Source: Stieleria varia
GTDB lineage: Bacteria > Planctomycetota > Planctomycetia > Pirellulales > Pirellulaceae
DNA length: 64,000 nt
Direction of reading: 5' to 3'
NCBI RefSeq assembly: GCF_038443385.1
Contig: NZ_CP151726.1
Span: 1,860,001-1,924,000 of the forward strand
Positions 54,701-63,489 of the stretch are shown here, one piece after another (position 1 is the stretch's first letter; the number at the start of each line of letters is the position of its first letter). The notes beneath the pieces are model-generated. The model was not told the origin of the DNA. It worked only from the letters and a program-made list of their open reading frames with translations, and did not search any database. The translations under genes and the position numbers were made by a program.

Positions 54701-55966
54701 ATGACAGTTCAACGCCCGTTTCCCCCACCCGCCGTCAGACTGCCCACCGACAAGCTGCTGTTCGTCTTCGCCGCCATCGCGTTGGTCTCCTTCCTCGCGC
54801 CCCTGCAAATCATCGCACCCTGTAGCGCCGATGACGGCGATGTGGCAACGGCCAACGCAGACACGACGGCCTCCCAGGATGTGTCCGACTCGGCCGATTC
54901 CGACTCGGTCGATTCCAGTCTGGACCCTCAGTACTGGGCCGAGCAATTGGGGCACGATCGATTCCTGCGTCGCGAATCGGCCACGCGAGAGCTGATCCAG
55001 TTGGGCGACGCCGCGGTGGACCCGTTGGTAGCCGTGATCGACAACGGCAACCTCGAAGTCAACCAGCGTGCGATCTCGATCCTTTCGGCCATCGCACTGC
55101 AACAGTCCCCCAAAGAAGACGACGGCGCTTACGGAGCCCTGCTGACTTTGTCAGACACCTCCGCCGGCTCGCGACTCTCCATGGTCCAGCGTGCCTTAGC
55201 GGAAATCGCTGCCACGCGCCGTGAACAGGCCGAATCGATCCTCCGCGACGCAGGTTACTTCATTGGCGCGGACCACTTTTCGTTTAGCCTTTCGACGCTC
55301 ATCATCCCCGTCAAAATGCTTCGTGTGGATGGCTCGTGGAAAGACGAACCCGACACCGTGACCTGGCTTCGCTGGCTCACCGACATTCAGTATGCGGAAA
55401 TCCGTGGCGATGCCGTTTGCACCGATGTCATCAAACAACTCGCTAAGATGCCGTCGCTGCAGTATCTGGCGATCATCGATGGAGACCTCGATGCCGAGGC
55501 GATCTCTGAAATGAAATCCATGGCACAACTCAAAGAACTGGAGCTTCGCTACGTTTCATTGGACGATGAGAAACGCGAACTGCTGTCCAGCGTCCCCATT
55601 CGATTGACCTTGAGCATCATGGGCACCGGCACCAGTGAGGAACAAGCCGACCAGATGAGACGTGACCTGCCAGGCTTGGCCATCATTCATCACAACGGCG
55701 GCTTCCTGGGCGTCAACTGCTCCACTCGCAGCGAAGCGTGCATCATCGATGCGATCGTGCGAGAGAGCGCCGCGGAAGCCGCTGGCCTGCGTCCAGGCGA
55801 CATGATCATCGGAATCGATCAAACCGAGGTCGAGCAGTTCAGTGACCTGCAACAAGCGGTCAAGCAACGCAAGGCGGGGGACGAGATCGAAGTCCGCTAC
55901 CGACGATTGAACTTGGGCGAAGTCGCAACGGTGAAAGCGACGCTGCGCAAATACAGGTCACGATGA
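54701..55966 (+). CDS. Exported protein with HEAT-like and PDZ domains, 421 aa
   Basis: A hydrophobic segment near residues 20-45 (LLFVFAAIALVSFLAPLQII) serves as signal or anchor. Residues ~85-175 show HEAT-like helices (RRESATRELIQLGDAAVDPL, QRAISILSAIALQ), and ~200-310 leucine-rich strands (LQYLAIIDGDLDAEAIS, LKELELRYVSLDDE). A PDZ domain closes the protein (GGFLGVNCSTRS, SAAEAAGLRPGDMIIGIDQ). No protease domain is present. It overlaps mutY by ATGA at 55963-55966. Confidence 0.75.
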   Translation: MTVQRPFPPPAVRLPTDKLLFVFAAIALVSFLAPLQIIAPCSADDGDVATANADTTASQDVSDSADSDSVDSSLDPQYWAEQLGHDRFLRRESATRELIQLGDAAVDPLVAVIDNGNLEVNQRAISILSAIALQQSPKEDDGAYGALLTLSDTSAGSRLSMVQRALAEIAATRREQAESILRDAGYFIGADHFSFSLSTLIIPVKMLRVDGSWKDEPDTVTWLRWLTDIQYAEIRGDAVCTDVIKQLAKMPSLQYLAIIDGDLDAEAISEMKSMAQLKELELRYVSLDDEKRELLSSVPIRLTLSIMGTGTSEEQADQMRRDLPGLAIIHHNGGFLGVNCSTRSEACIIDAIVRESAAEAAGLRPGDMIIGIDQTEVEQFSDLQQAVKQRKAGDEIEVRYRRLNLGEVATVKATLRKYRSR

Positions 55967-57147
55967 CACGCGTCGGACAACCGGACCACGATCCCATCTG
56001 GTCGGACTCTCGTTGGCGCAGCCGCATTCGCAAGCGATTGTTGGATTGGTTCCAGGACAACGCCCGCGAGCTTCCTTGGCGCAGCGATCCGACTCCCTAT
56101 CACGTTTGGATCAGCGAGATCATGCTGCAACAAACGCAGGTAGCAACGGTGCTGCCGTACTACCAACGCTTCATGAAATCCTTTCCCACGGTCCAGAGTT
56201 TGGCCGCTGCGGATGAATCGGAGTTGATGAAACACTGGGAAGGACTCGGGTACTATCGACGCGCTCGCTCCATGCACGCGGCGGCAAAGGTCATCATGGA
56301 GCAATACGATGGCGAGTTTCCGCTGCAATTCGATCAAGTCCTGGCGTTGCCCGGTATCGGCCGCTACACCGCCGGCGCAATCCTTTCAATCTCGTCGGGC
56401 CAGCGGTTGCCGATCCTGGAGGGCAACACACATCGCGTGTACAGCCGCTGGATCGCACTGCGAGAACCGCCCATGGAAAAGGCCGCCAACGCGTTGTTGT
56501 GGCAATTCGCCGAATCCATCCTGCCTCGCAAATCCGACGCCCACGGCAGCGGCCAGTTCAATCAAGCTGCGATGGAGTTGGGGGCGTTGGTCTGTTTGCC
56601 AAAGAATCCGAAATGTGATGCCTGCCCCGTGCGACGTGACTGTCGTGCAGCCGCATCGGGCCTGCAGGATCAAATCCCGGGCAAAATGACCAAGACTCGA
56701 TACGAAGACCGCACGGAGTTTGCTCTCATTCTCGCCCAGGCACCCAGCAGGACTTCGTCTGCTAAAATGAATTCCACCCATTTAGCAAAATACCTGTTGC
56801 GCCCGCTGCCGACCGACGGTCGATGGGGCGGTCTATGGGACTTCCCGCGTCCCACCCACGGCGATCTGGAGTCGGTCATCGCAGCGGCACAGTGGTTGAG
56901 TGATGAGATTGGACACCCGGTCGATTCGGGGGTCTGCTTGAAAACCATCAAACACGCGGTGACGAAATACCGCATCACCCTGCACGTCCACATGGCCCAG
57001 GCACGACTGATGAAGGGGTGGCGACCGCCGGCCCCGTGGCAGTGGATGACGGTCAACGAAATGTTAGACTTGCCGATGAGCGTGACCGGTCGAAAGATTG
57101 TTGAATTCCTCAACCAAACCGATCAAATGTTCCTGCCTTTGGAGTAG
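55963..57147 (+). CDS. mutY: A/G-specific adenine DNA glycosylase
   Basis: Order of motifs matches MutY: LPWR, WISEIMLQQTQV (catalytic Glu52), helix-hairpin-helix LPGIGRYTAGAI, and the [4Fe-4S] cysteines Cys211/218/221/227 (CxxxxxxC, CDAC, CPVRRDC). A NUDIX-like C-terminal domain follows (~230-390). It removes adenine opposite 8-oxoguanine. The catalytic Asp of the DGN motif reads Glu153 here (ILEGNTHRV); in enteric MutY this Asp is needed for activity, but LExN variants may be normal in this phylum. Coupled to the PDZ gene upstream. Confidence 0.9.
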   Translation: MTRVGQPDHDPIWSDSRWRSRIRKRLLDWFQDNARELPWRSDPTPYHVWISEIMLQQTQVATVLPYYQRFMKSFPTVQSLAAADESELMKHWEGLGYYRRARSMHAAAKVIMEQYDGEFPLQFDQVLALPGIGRYTAGAILSISSGQRLPILEGNTHRVYSRWIALREPPMEKAANALLWQFAESILPRKSDAHGSGQFNQAAMELGALVCLPKNPKCDACPVRRDCRAAASGLQDQIPGKMTKTRYEDRTEFALILAQAPSRTSSAKMNSTHLAKYLLRPLPTDGRWGGLWDFPRPTHGDLESVIAAAQWLSDEIGHPVDSGVCLKTIKHAVTKYRITLHVHMAQARLMKGWRPPAPWQWMTVNEMLDLPMSVTGRKIVEFLNQTDQMFLPLE

Positions 57148-57195
57148 GCTTTCCAGTCCTCCAGCCATCCTCGAATCCCACCGCGAGAGACAGAC

Positions 57196-58464
57196 ATGTT
57201 ACGACGAACTGCTTTCCGAGCTTCCGCAGGCCTCCTGGCTTGCTTTGCCGCCATCGCCATCCCTGCCAACACCTGGGCTGAGCCCAAAGAAAGCGATTCG
57301 CCCAAGCCAAGCACCGTTGTCTTGGGCGAAGACACCGAGTTGCTCAAAGGAATCCCAGGCGAGGGCGGCGTCACGATGGAACAAGTCCAAGCGTGGTTGG
57401 CCGATCCTACCAATCACGAACCGCTGACGGTCAAGCTGCCCAAGGGCCTCAGCGCAGCCGAAGGCAACATCTACATCCCCGCCGACAACCCGATGACGCG
57501 GGCCAAGATCGAACTCGGCCGACAACTTTACTTCGACACCCGTTTGTCCAACGACAACACGATCTCCTGCGCCTCCTGCCACGATCCGTCGATGGGCTAC
57601 GGCGCGAACACACAGTTCGGCGTCGGTGTGCTTGGTCAGACCGGCGGCCGAAACTCACCGGTCTCCTACAACCGAATCATCAGCACGCTGCAATTCTGGG
57701 ATGGACGCGCAGCTTCCTTGGAGGAACAAGCCGTTGGGCCGATCGCCAATCCGATCGAGATGGGAAACAGCCATGACGCTTGCATCGCCTCGTTGAAAAA
57801 AATCCCGGTTTATACCGCCCAGTTCAACTCCGTCTTTTCCGACGGAGTGACGATCGACAACGTCGGTCGAGCCATCGCGGCGTTCGAACGAACGCTCGTG
57901 ACCGGACCCGCGCCGTATGACTATCAAGTGCAAGTCGATCAGTTCGAAAAAGTGTTCGCTGATGACTTGGAGTTTCTCGACGAAGAACCCGAACTGAAAG
58001 CCAAATACGATGCCTTCAAGAAAGCCGCCGCCTCGGCGCCGATGAGCGAATCGGCCAAACGTGGAATGAAACTGTTCGCGGGCAAAGCTAACTGCGCCGC
58101 CTGTCACGCTGGTGCAAACTTCAGTGACGAACAGTACCACAACTTGGGTGTCGGGATGGACGGCGAAAAACCAGACTTGGGTCGTTACGAAATCACCAAA
58201 GAAGAAAAAGACAAAGGTGCTTTCAAAACCCCCACCTTGCGCAACGTCGCTTTGTCTGCGCCATACATGCACGACGGCAGCCAAAAGACGTTGGAGGAAG
58301 TCGTCGAGTGGTACAACAAGGGCGGTCACAAGAACCCATGGTTAAGCGACAAGATGAAACCATTGAACTTGACCCCGCAAGAAGCCGCAGATGTCGTCGC
58401 GTTCATGAAGGAAGGACTGACGGGAACGTTCCCCGAGGTGGAAACCAATCGTCTGCCCGAATGA
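57196..58464 (+). CDS. Di-haem cytochrome c peroxidase (MauG/CcpA type), 422 aa
   Basis: A signal peptide (residues ~1-29) leads to a periplasmic enzyme with two CxxCH haem sites: CASCH near residue 125 and CAACH near 299. The family stretch YFDTRLSNDNTISC, GQTGGRNSPVSYNRI and FKTPTLRNVALSAPYMHDGS is present. It reduces hydrogen peroxide or performs a MauG-type oxidation. It is followed by a secreted protein only 14 bases away, so the two are probably co-transcribed and may act on one another. Confidence 0.92.
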   Translation: MLRRTAFRASAGLLACFAAIAIPANTWAEPKESDSPKPSTVVLGEDTELLKGIPGEGGVTMEQVQAWLADPTNHEPLTVKLPKGLSAAEGNIYIPADNPMTRAKIELGRQLYFDTRLSNDNTISCASCHDPSMGYGANTQFGVGVLGQTGGRNSPVSYNRIISTLQFWDGRAASLEEQAVGPIANPIEMGNSHDACIASLKKIPVYTAQFNSVFSDGVTIDNVGRAIAAFERTLVTGPAPYDYQVQVDQFEKVFADDLEFLDEEPELKAKYDAFKKAAASAPMSESAKRGMKLFAGKANCAACHAGANFSDEQYHNLGVGMDGEKPDLGRYEITKEEKDKGAFKTPTLRNVALSAPYMHDGSQKTLEEVVEWYNKGGHKNPWLSDKMKPLNLTPQEAADVVAFMKEGLTGTFPEVETNRLPE

Positions 58465-58478
58465 TCGGCGACTGACCC

Positions 58479-60410
58479 ATGAATCGCGCTTCATTGATCG
58501 CCCTGGTTTGCCTCGCGATCATCACGTCGCTCTGTGCCGTCACACCCTTGACGGCTGCGTCGGGTGATCCCCAAATCCGCACGGACCATCCGTGGTACCC
58601 CGGCGAACTCGCAATCTCTACCTTCGACCGCTTGTTCGCCACACAAGCGGAGTTGTACCAACGCGTCACAGGTTTGCCGGTCGACTCCGATCAGAGCAAA
58701 GCACTGGCGTCATGGTATTGGCGCAATACGCACTACTGGCACGGCGAAACGGGCAAGCGGGATTTGTGGGGCAGCGGCTCAAACACCAACGCGGACACTC
58801 GGCCTCGTGAATACTGGAACGGCCTGTTCGGGTTCGGCTTTGGACTCTGTGGCACGACTCATTCGCAGTGGACTGCTGAATTGGAGCACTTGCTGGGACA
58901 CGGTCGCGGGCGCGGCGTCGGAGCCGCAGGTCACAATGCCTTTGAAGTCTTCCTGACCGGTGGTCCCTATGGTCCACAAGGCCAATGGGCGTTGCTGGAC
59001 CATGATCTTTCGACCGTGATCTTTGATACGTCTGGACGCCGGCTGCTGGGATTGGACGAAATGCAACCCAACGTCACCCAGTGGATCGATCGTGGCTTTC
59101 AACCAGACAAACAACACGGCTGGCTCGTGTGTGGACTGCATCCCAACGATGGCGAGTCGTATCGCAAGTACGCCGTGGCGGAATACTTGGCAGGGTACGC
59201 CGGCCCACCGCCGATCGTGGAACTGCGACGCGGCGAACGCATGCGGCGTTACTTTGCCCCCGGTTTGGCTGACGGAAAGACGTTCGTCTTCTGGGGACGC
59301 AACTATAACACCGACGGGATTCCCGGCCCTGAACGATCACGAACCTGGGTCAATCAACCGGAAAAGATGCACGGCAGCAAAACCGGCACCCCGCACCGAA
59401 ACGGGCAAGCTCGGTTCGCGAACGTGGAATACGTTTATCAGCCGGACTTCACCACAAACGACTATCGCGAAGCAGCGGTTCGCGAAGACGACCAGCACGT
59501 CGTGTTTTCGTTTCAGACGCCCTACGTAATCGCAGCCACTCCGCCCAATGATCAACCTTGGGGGATCTACGATGCGGGCTGCACAAACGGGCTTGTCTTG
59601 AATGGACAAGCCGACTGCGACGTCGCGGTCTCTACCGACGCCGGACGCACGTGGCTGACCAGCCAGCCTCTCATCGACTCTCTGGATTTAACGGATCAAG
59701 TCAAAGGCCACTCACAGTACTGGCTACGTTTTTCCTGTGCCGCAGCAAAGCTACGAGACTCACAGTTGACGATTCGAACCGTTTGCCAAGCCAACGTGGC
59801 GGTCCTGCCACGACTGAAGGACAACGGCACAACCGTCCAATACGCAGCGAGCGGACAGAGTGTGTTATCGATGGGTCCCGAATTCGAACTGGCGAAAACC
59901 TTTCTGACCGCAGGTGATTTCGGACAACCCAATGTCACCTTGACTGCCGTGCCCGACAACAAGACGATTCGCATTCACGCTGCCGCGCACGTGGCATCAG
60001 GCAGCCCACCGGATCCAAAGGTCCGCTACCAAATCCAATACAGCCACGACGATGGAAAGACTTGGCGACCGATCGTCGCGGATTGGACGGTGCCGCGTCG
60101 AGGCATTGAACCAAACGACTTCTGGTCACAGAGTCTCTGCTACGGTGAGGCGGACGTGCAAGTCGATCCAGGGCAGCCGATCCAAATTCGGTTCACCAAC
60201 GACGGTGGGAAACGCTATCTGCGAGCGGAAGCACACTTGATTGAGTACTCCAGCCTCAACGATCCCGTGAAAGTGACGTACGACTGGACAGACTCTATTG
60301 GCAATCACCAACAGTCGCACGTCTTCGGCTCATCCGCCCCATGGCACTTGGACACCGCAAGCGACGTTCTCACGCATTGGGTCGAGATGGAACCCTTTCC
60401 GAAGCAGTAA
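58479..60410 (+). CDS. Secreted protein with transglutaminase-like triad, 643 aa
   Basis: Signal peptide (residues ~1-26, TAA-SG). The segment FGFGLCGTTHSQWTAELE (Cys ~124), AAGHNAFEVF (His ~152) and WALLDHDLST (Asp ~173) resembles the Cys-His-Asp order of a transglutaminase-like domain. A beta-sandwich-rich C-terminal half follows (DAGRTWLTSQP, DDGKTWRPIV), with sequences like sialidase Asp-box repeats. The role could be protein cross-linking or peptide cleavage on the surface. It is downstream of the di-haem peroxidase in one operon. Confidence 0.6.
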   Translation: MNRASLIALVCLAIITSLCAVTPLTAASGDPQIRTDHPWYPGELAISTFDRLFATQAELYQRVTGLPVDSDQSKALASWYWRNTHYWHGETGKRDLWGSGSNTNADTRPREYWNGLFGFGFGLCGTTHSQWTAELEHLLGHGRGRGVGAAGHNAFEVFLTGGPYGPQGQWALLDHDLSTVIFDTSGRRLLGLDEMQPNVTQWIDRGFQPDKQHGWLVCGLHPNDGESYRKYAVAEYLAGYAGPPPIVELRRGERMRRYFAPGLADGKTFVFWGRNYNTDGIPGPERSRTWVNQPEKMHGSKTGTPHRNGQARFANVEYVYQPDFTTNDYREAAVREDDQHVVFSFQTPYVIAATPPNDQPWGIYDAGCTNGLVLNGQADCDVAVSTDAGRTWLTSQPLIDSLDLTDQVKGHSQYWLRFSCAAAKLRDSQLTIRTVCQANVAVLPRLKDNGTTVQYAASGQSVLSMGPEFELAKTFLTAGDFGQPNVTLTAVPDNKTIRIHAAAHVASGSPPDPKVRYQIQYSHDDGKTWRPIVADWTVPRRGIEPNDFWSQSLCYGEADVQVDPGQPIQIRFTNDGGKRYLRAEAHLIEYSSLNDPVKVTYDWTDSIGNHQQSHVFGSSAPWHLDTASDVLTHWVEMEPFPKQ

Positions 60411-60539
60411 CGCCTTCGACTTGCTTGGACAATTGTCGCTCGACTTTCCAAGTCGATAGCGTCGCCCGCCAAACGTTTTGCCATTCCCCATCGTTGACTT
60501 GCGCAAACCGGCCTCCTCCCTCGCATTCACACAAAACCA

Positions 60540-62393
60540 TCAATCTAATTCAAACTGCGATAAGTGCTCTTCTGCTTGATACTCCGCCGCCCTTGGTTGA
60601 CCTGCTTTTTTGAGCACAACGTTCTCCAACACCAACACATCCATGTTGGTCGCCATGAAACACCGATACGCGTCGGCGGGTGTGCAAACGATCGGTTCGC
60701 CACGCACATTGAAACTGGTGTTGATCAGCACCGGGCAACCCGTGCGATCATAGAACGCACGAAGCAAACGCTCGAAATCCGGATTGCGAACCGCATCGAC
60801 GGTTTGCACGCGGGCGGAATGGTCCACGTGCGTGACCGCCGGAATCGTGCTGCGTACTTCGTTCACCCGCTGTAGCCCGCCGTCGGTCTCGGTCATGCCA
60901 CTCATCGACTCGACCCATTTCGACTTCGCAACATTGAACACCAACAACATGTACGGGCTATCGTGCCCGTGCGGAATATCAAAGTAATCGGCCGCGTGGT
61001 CGGCCAACACGACCGGTGCGAACGGGCGAAAGGACTCGCGAAACTTGATCTTCTGGTTCATCACCGACTGCATTTCATCGCTGCGAGGGTCCCCCAAGAT
61101 GCTTCGGTTTCCCAAAGCACGCGGTCCGAACTCCATTCGACCAGACACTCGCCCCACCACGTTGCCATCGGCAAGCAACTGGGCGACGTCACCCGCCAAT
61201 CGCTCCGCATCGTCGTATCGCGTGTAGATCGCTTGGTGCTCATCAAGCGATTGCAGGATGTCCGATTCAGTGAATCGCGGCCCGAGCAAACTGCCGTGTT
61301 GCCGGTCGAGCTGGCTTGTCGAATTCAAATGCGGGCGAGGCTGCCCAAGCAACTGATGCCAGATCAACAGGGCGATCCCCAACGCACCACCGGCGTCACC
61401 AGCGGCCGGTTGTATCCAAATGTTTTCAAAGGGACCTTCACGGAGCAACCGACCATTGGCAACACAGTTCAACGCAACTCCGCCGGCCATGCACAGGTTG
61501 CGTTGTTTGGTTTTCTCGTGCAAGTGAATCGCCGACTTCAGGACAACTTGTTCTGTCACCTCCTGCACCGACGCGGCCAAGTCCATGTCGAGTTGTGAGA
61601 TCGGCATCTCAGGCTTCCTCGGACCACGCCCAAAGAGCTGGTGAAATCGAGATGACGTCATCGTCAAACCCTGACAGTAGTTGAAATACCGCAGGTCCAG
61701 TTGAAATGATCCATCCTCACGAACTTCGATCAAATGCCGCAGAATCAAATCGCTGTACTGTGGACTGCCGTACGGTGCCAAACCCATTAACTTGTATTCG
61801 CCCGAGTTGACGCGAAATCCGCAGTAGTGGGTGAATGCGGAATACAGCAAACCCAGCGAATGGGGAAACCGAATTTCATCGGTCAGCTCGATTCGATGAC
61901 CAAGCCCGACGCCAAGACTGGTGGTGGTCCATTCACCGACTCCATCCAACGTCAGGATGGCGGCTTCGTCAAACGGCGATGGAAAAAAAGCACTGGCGGC
62001 GTGCGACTCATGATGTTCGCAAAACGCAAACCGACCACGATAGCGATCGGATAATCCACGCCGAATCTCTCGACGCAGATGCAGTTTTTGTCCGATCCAC
62101 TGCGGCATGGCCTTGGCAAAGGATCGCAAGCCAGCGGGGGCATAGCTGAGGTAAGTCTCCAGCAGTCGCTCAAACTTCAACAGCGGTTTTTCATAGAAAC
62201 CGACATGGTCGAGTTGCTCGATGCTCAAACCGGCTTCGGCGAGGCAATAGTCGATTGCATGTTTCGGAAATCCCGCATCGTGCTTCTTTCTCGTGAATCG
62301 CTCTTCCTGTGCCGCAGCGATGATCTCGCCATCGACCACCAGTGCGGCGGCGGAGTCATGATAAAAGGCAGAGATGCCGAGAATCGCGGTCAA
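60540..62393 (-). CDS. NodU/CmcH-type carbamoyltransferase, 617 aa
   Basis: N-terminal Kae1-like domain with ILGISAFYHDSAAALV, HHESHAASAFFPSPFDEAA and MAGGVALNCVANGRL, and C-terminal GRMEFGPRALGNRSILGDPR, HVDHSARVQ and INTSFNVRGEPIV match O-carbamoyltransferases that use carbamoyl phosphate and ATP. Length is in the family range. No natural-product genes adjoin it, so its acceptor (a sugar or secondary metabolite) is unknown. It is convergent with the gene at 58479. Confidence 0.88.
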   Translation of the reverse strand: MTAILGISAFYHDSAAALVVDGEIIAAAQEERFTRKKHDAGFPKHAIDYCLAEAGLSIEQLDHVGFYEKPLLKFERLLETYLSYAPAGLRSFAKAMPQWIGQKLHLRREIRRGLSDRYRGRFAFCEHHESHAASAFFPSPFDEAAILTLDGVGEWTTTSLGVGLGHRIELTDEIRFPHSLGLLYSAFTHYCGFRVNSGEYKLMGLAPYGSPQYSDLILRHLIEVREDGSFQLDLRYFNYCQGLTMTSSRFHQLFGRGPRKPEMPISQLDMDLAASVQEVTEQVVLKSAIHLHEKTKQRNLCMAGGVALNCVANGRLLREGPFENIWIQPAAGDAGGALGIALLIWHQLLGQPRPHLNSTSQLDRQHGSLLGPRFTESDILQSLDEHQAIYTRYDDAERLAGDVAQLLADGNVVGRVSGRMEFGPRALGNRSILGDPRSDEMQSVMNQKIKFRESFRPFAPVVLADHAADYFDIPHGHDSPYMLLVFNVAKSKWVESMSGMTETDGGLQRVNEVRSTIPAVTHVDHSARVQTVDAVRNPDFERLLRAFYDRTGCPVLINTSFNVRGEPIVCTPADAYRCFMATNMDVLVLENVVLKKAGQPRAAEYQAEEHLSQFELD

Positions 62394-62454
62394 TAGTCGT
62401 CGTCCAATGCAGAATCAGTGAAGGCAAGGTTCAATCACGAGACCAGGATCTCGT

Positions 62455-63489
62455 TCAATCACGGACGGCCACAGCGGTCATCAGTCGAGCAACGGCGTAG
62501 GCCGGGGCCGACCTCGCGATCACTTCACCCCATTGTTCGTCCAAACGTATGACCGTGCGATCTGCGATCACGTCACGCGGCAACAAGTCGCCTCCATGGC
62601 CACTGAGCACGAGCGTGGTGTTGGGTGCGAAGCCGTAGAGCGATTGTACCTTGCGAATGCCGTGCTGGATTCTCTCGCGCGCTGCCGCCATGATCTGCGT
62701 TGCCAATGTACGTGCCGCCTCGTCGTCTACGGATCGATGATCCAAGCCGATCATCCGTGCCAAACGGTTTCTCGCGTGGAAAGCATCGCGGGGTGCATTG
62801 TCCGCGCTCGCCCGATCGCCTGGACACTCTTTTTCGAGACCAAGCACCACTCGTGCATCATCCACCGTCGCGAACCACTCATTCATCACCGTTGCGTTTT
62901 CTCCCTGGTACTGTAACTCATTGACCAACGCGCAAACCGGCGTGCGTGCGCACCCGACGTAAACGAGCGAACCCTCGACCAAGCGATCGTGATCCGTCTT
63001 TGCGGGCGTCGCAACGCGGCCTGCGGACAAGGGTACGATATCAGTGGTTGTCGAACCGATGTCCACCAACATTGCGTCCGAGCAAACTTCGCCTGCTACG
63101 AGAGTTGCCAACGCGTGCCAGTTGGATGCTGCGACATCATCAATCCTCGCAACGGCTTGTGCGGCGTTAAAGAATTCACCTGTCACACTATAATACCGAG
63201 TCTGCGTGTTCCGCGTGGCCTGCTCAACCGATTCCACGATGTGACGCACACCGATTTCACGATCCAGAAAACAGTCGGCCAACTCGCCTGTCATGGTGAC
63301 GGCGATCGGCAACCCTTTGCCAAAACGGCTCAAGTCATCGACCAAGGTCTCCGACAGATCGCGATGATGTTTCCACATCGCAAATTCCCGGGAAAATGAT
63401 TTGCCGCCCGAGCTGGCGTACTTGAGATTCGCACCCCCGATGTCGATGCCGACCACGGGTGCTGCAACGCTTGAACGACTAAAAGTCAC
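62455..63489 (-). CDS. Hydantoinase/oxoprolinase-like protein of H4MPT-linked C1 metabolism, ~344 aa
   Basis: The GTG at 63489 is preferred: CGAGG precedes it and it overlaps the sulfatase stop by 11 bases; an ATG at 63528 is in frame too. ASKHA-type motifs are present: VVGIDIGGANLKYA, LVDIGSTTTDIVPLS, CARTPVCALV and LVLSGHGGDLLP. This set is typical of the family tied to tetrahydromethanopterin cofactor synthesis, present in many Planctomycetes. The overlap with the sulfatase gene suggests a shared transcript. Confidence 0.82.
   Translation of the reverse strand: MTFSRSSVAAPVVGIDIGGANLKYASSGGKSFSREFAMWKHHRDLSETLVDDLSRFGKGLPIAVTMTGELADCFLDREIGVRHIVESVEQATRNTQTRYYSVTGEFFNAAQAVARIDDVAASNWHALATLVAGEVCSDAMLVDIGSTTTDIVPLSAGRVATPAKTDHDRLVEGSLVYVGCARTPVCALVNELQYQGENATVMNEWFATVDDARVVLGLEKECPGDRASADNAPRDAFHARNRLARMIGLDHRSVDDEAARTLATQIMAAARERIQHGIRKVQSLYGFAPNTTLVLSGHGGDLLPRDVIADRTVIRLDEQWGEVIARSAPAYAVARLMTAVAVRD

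Noticed and set aside
57655-58329. 224-codon open frame antisense to the di-haem peroxidase
   Set aside because: The CxxCH sites and signal peptide are on the plus strand; this is a Phe/Val-rich shadow.
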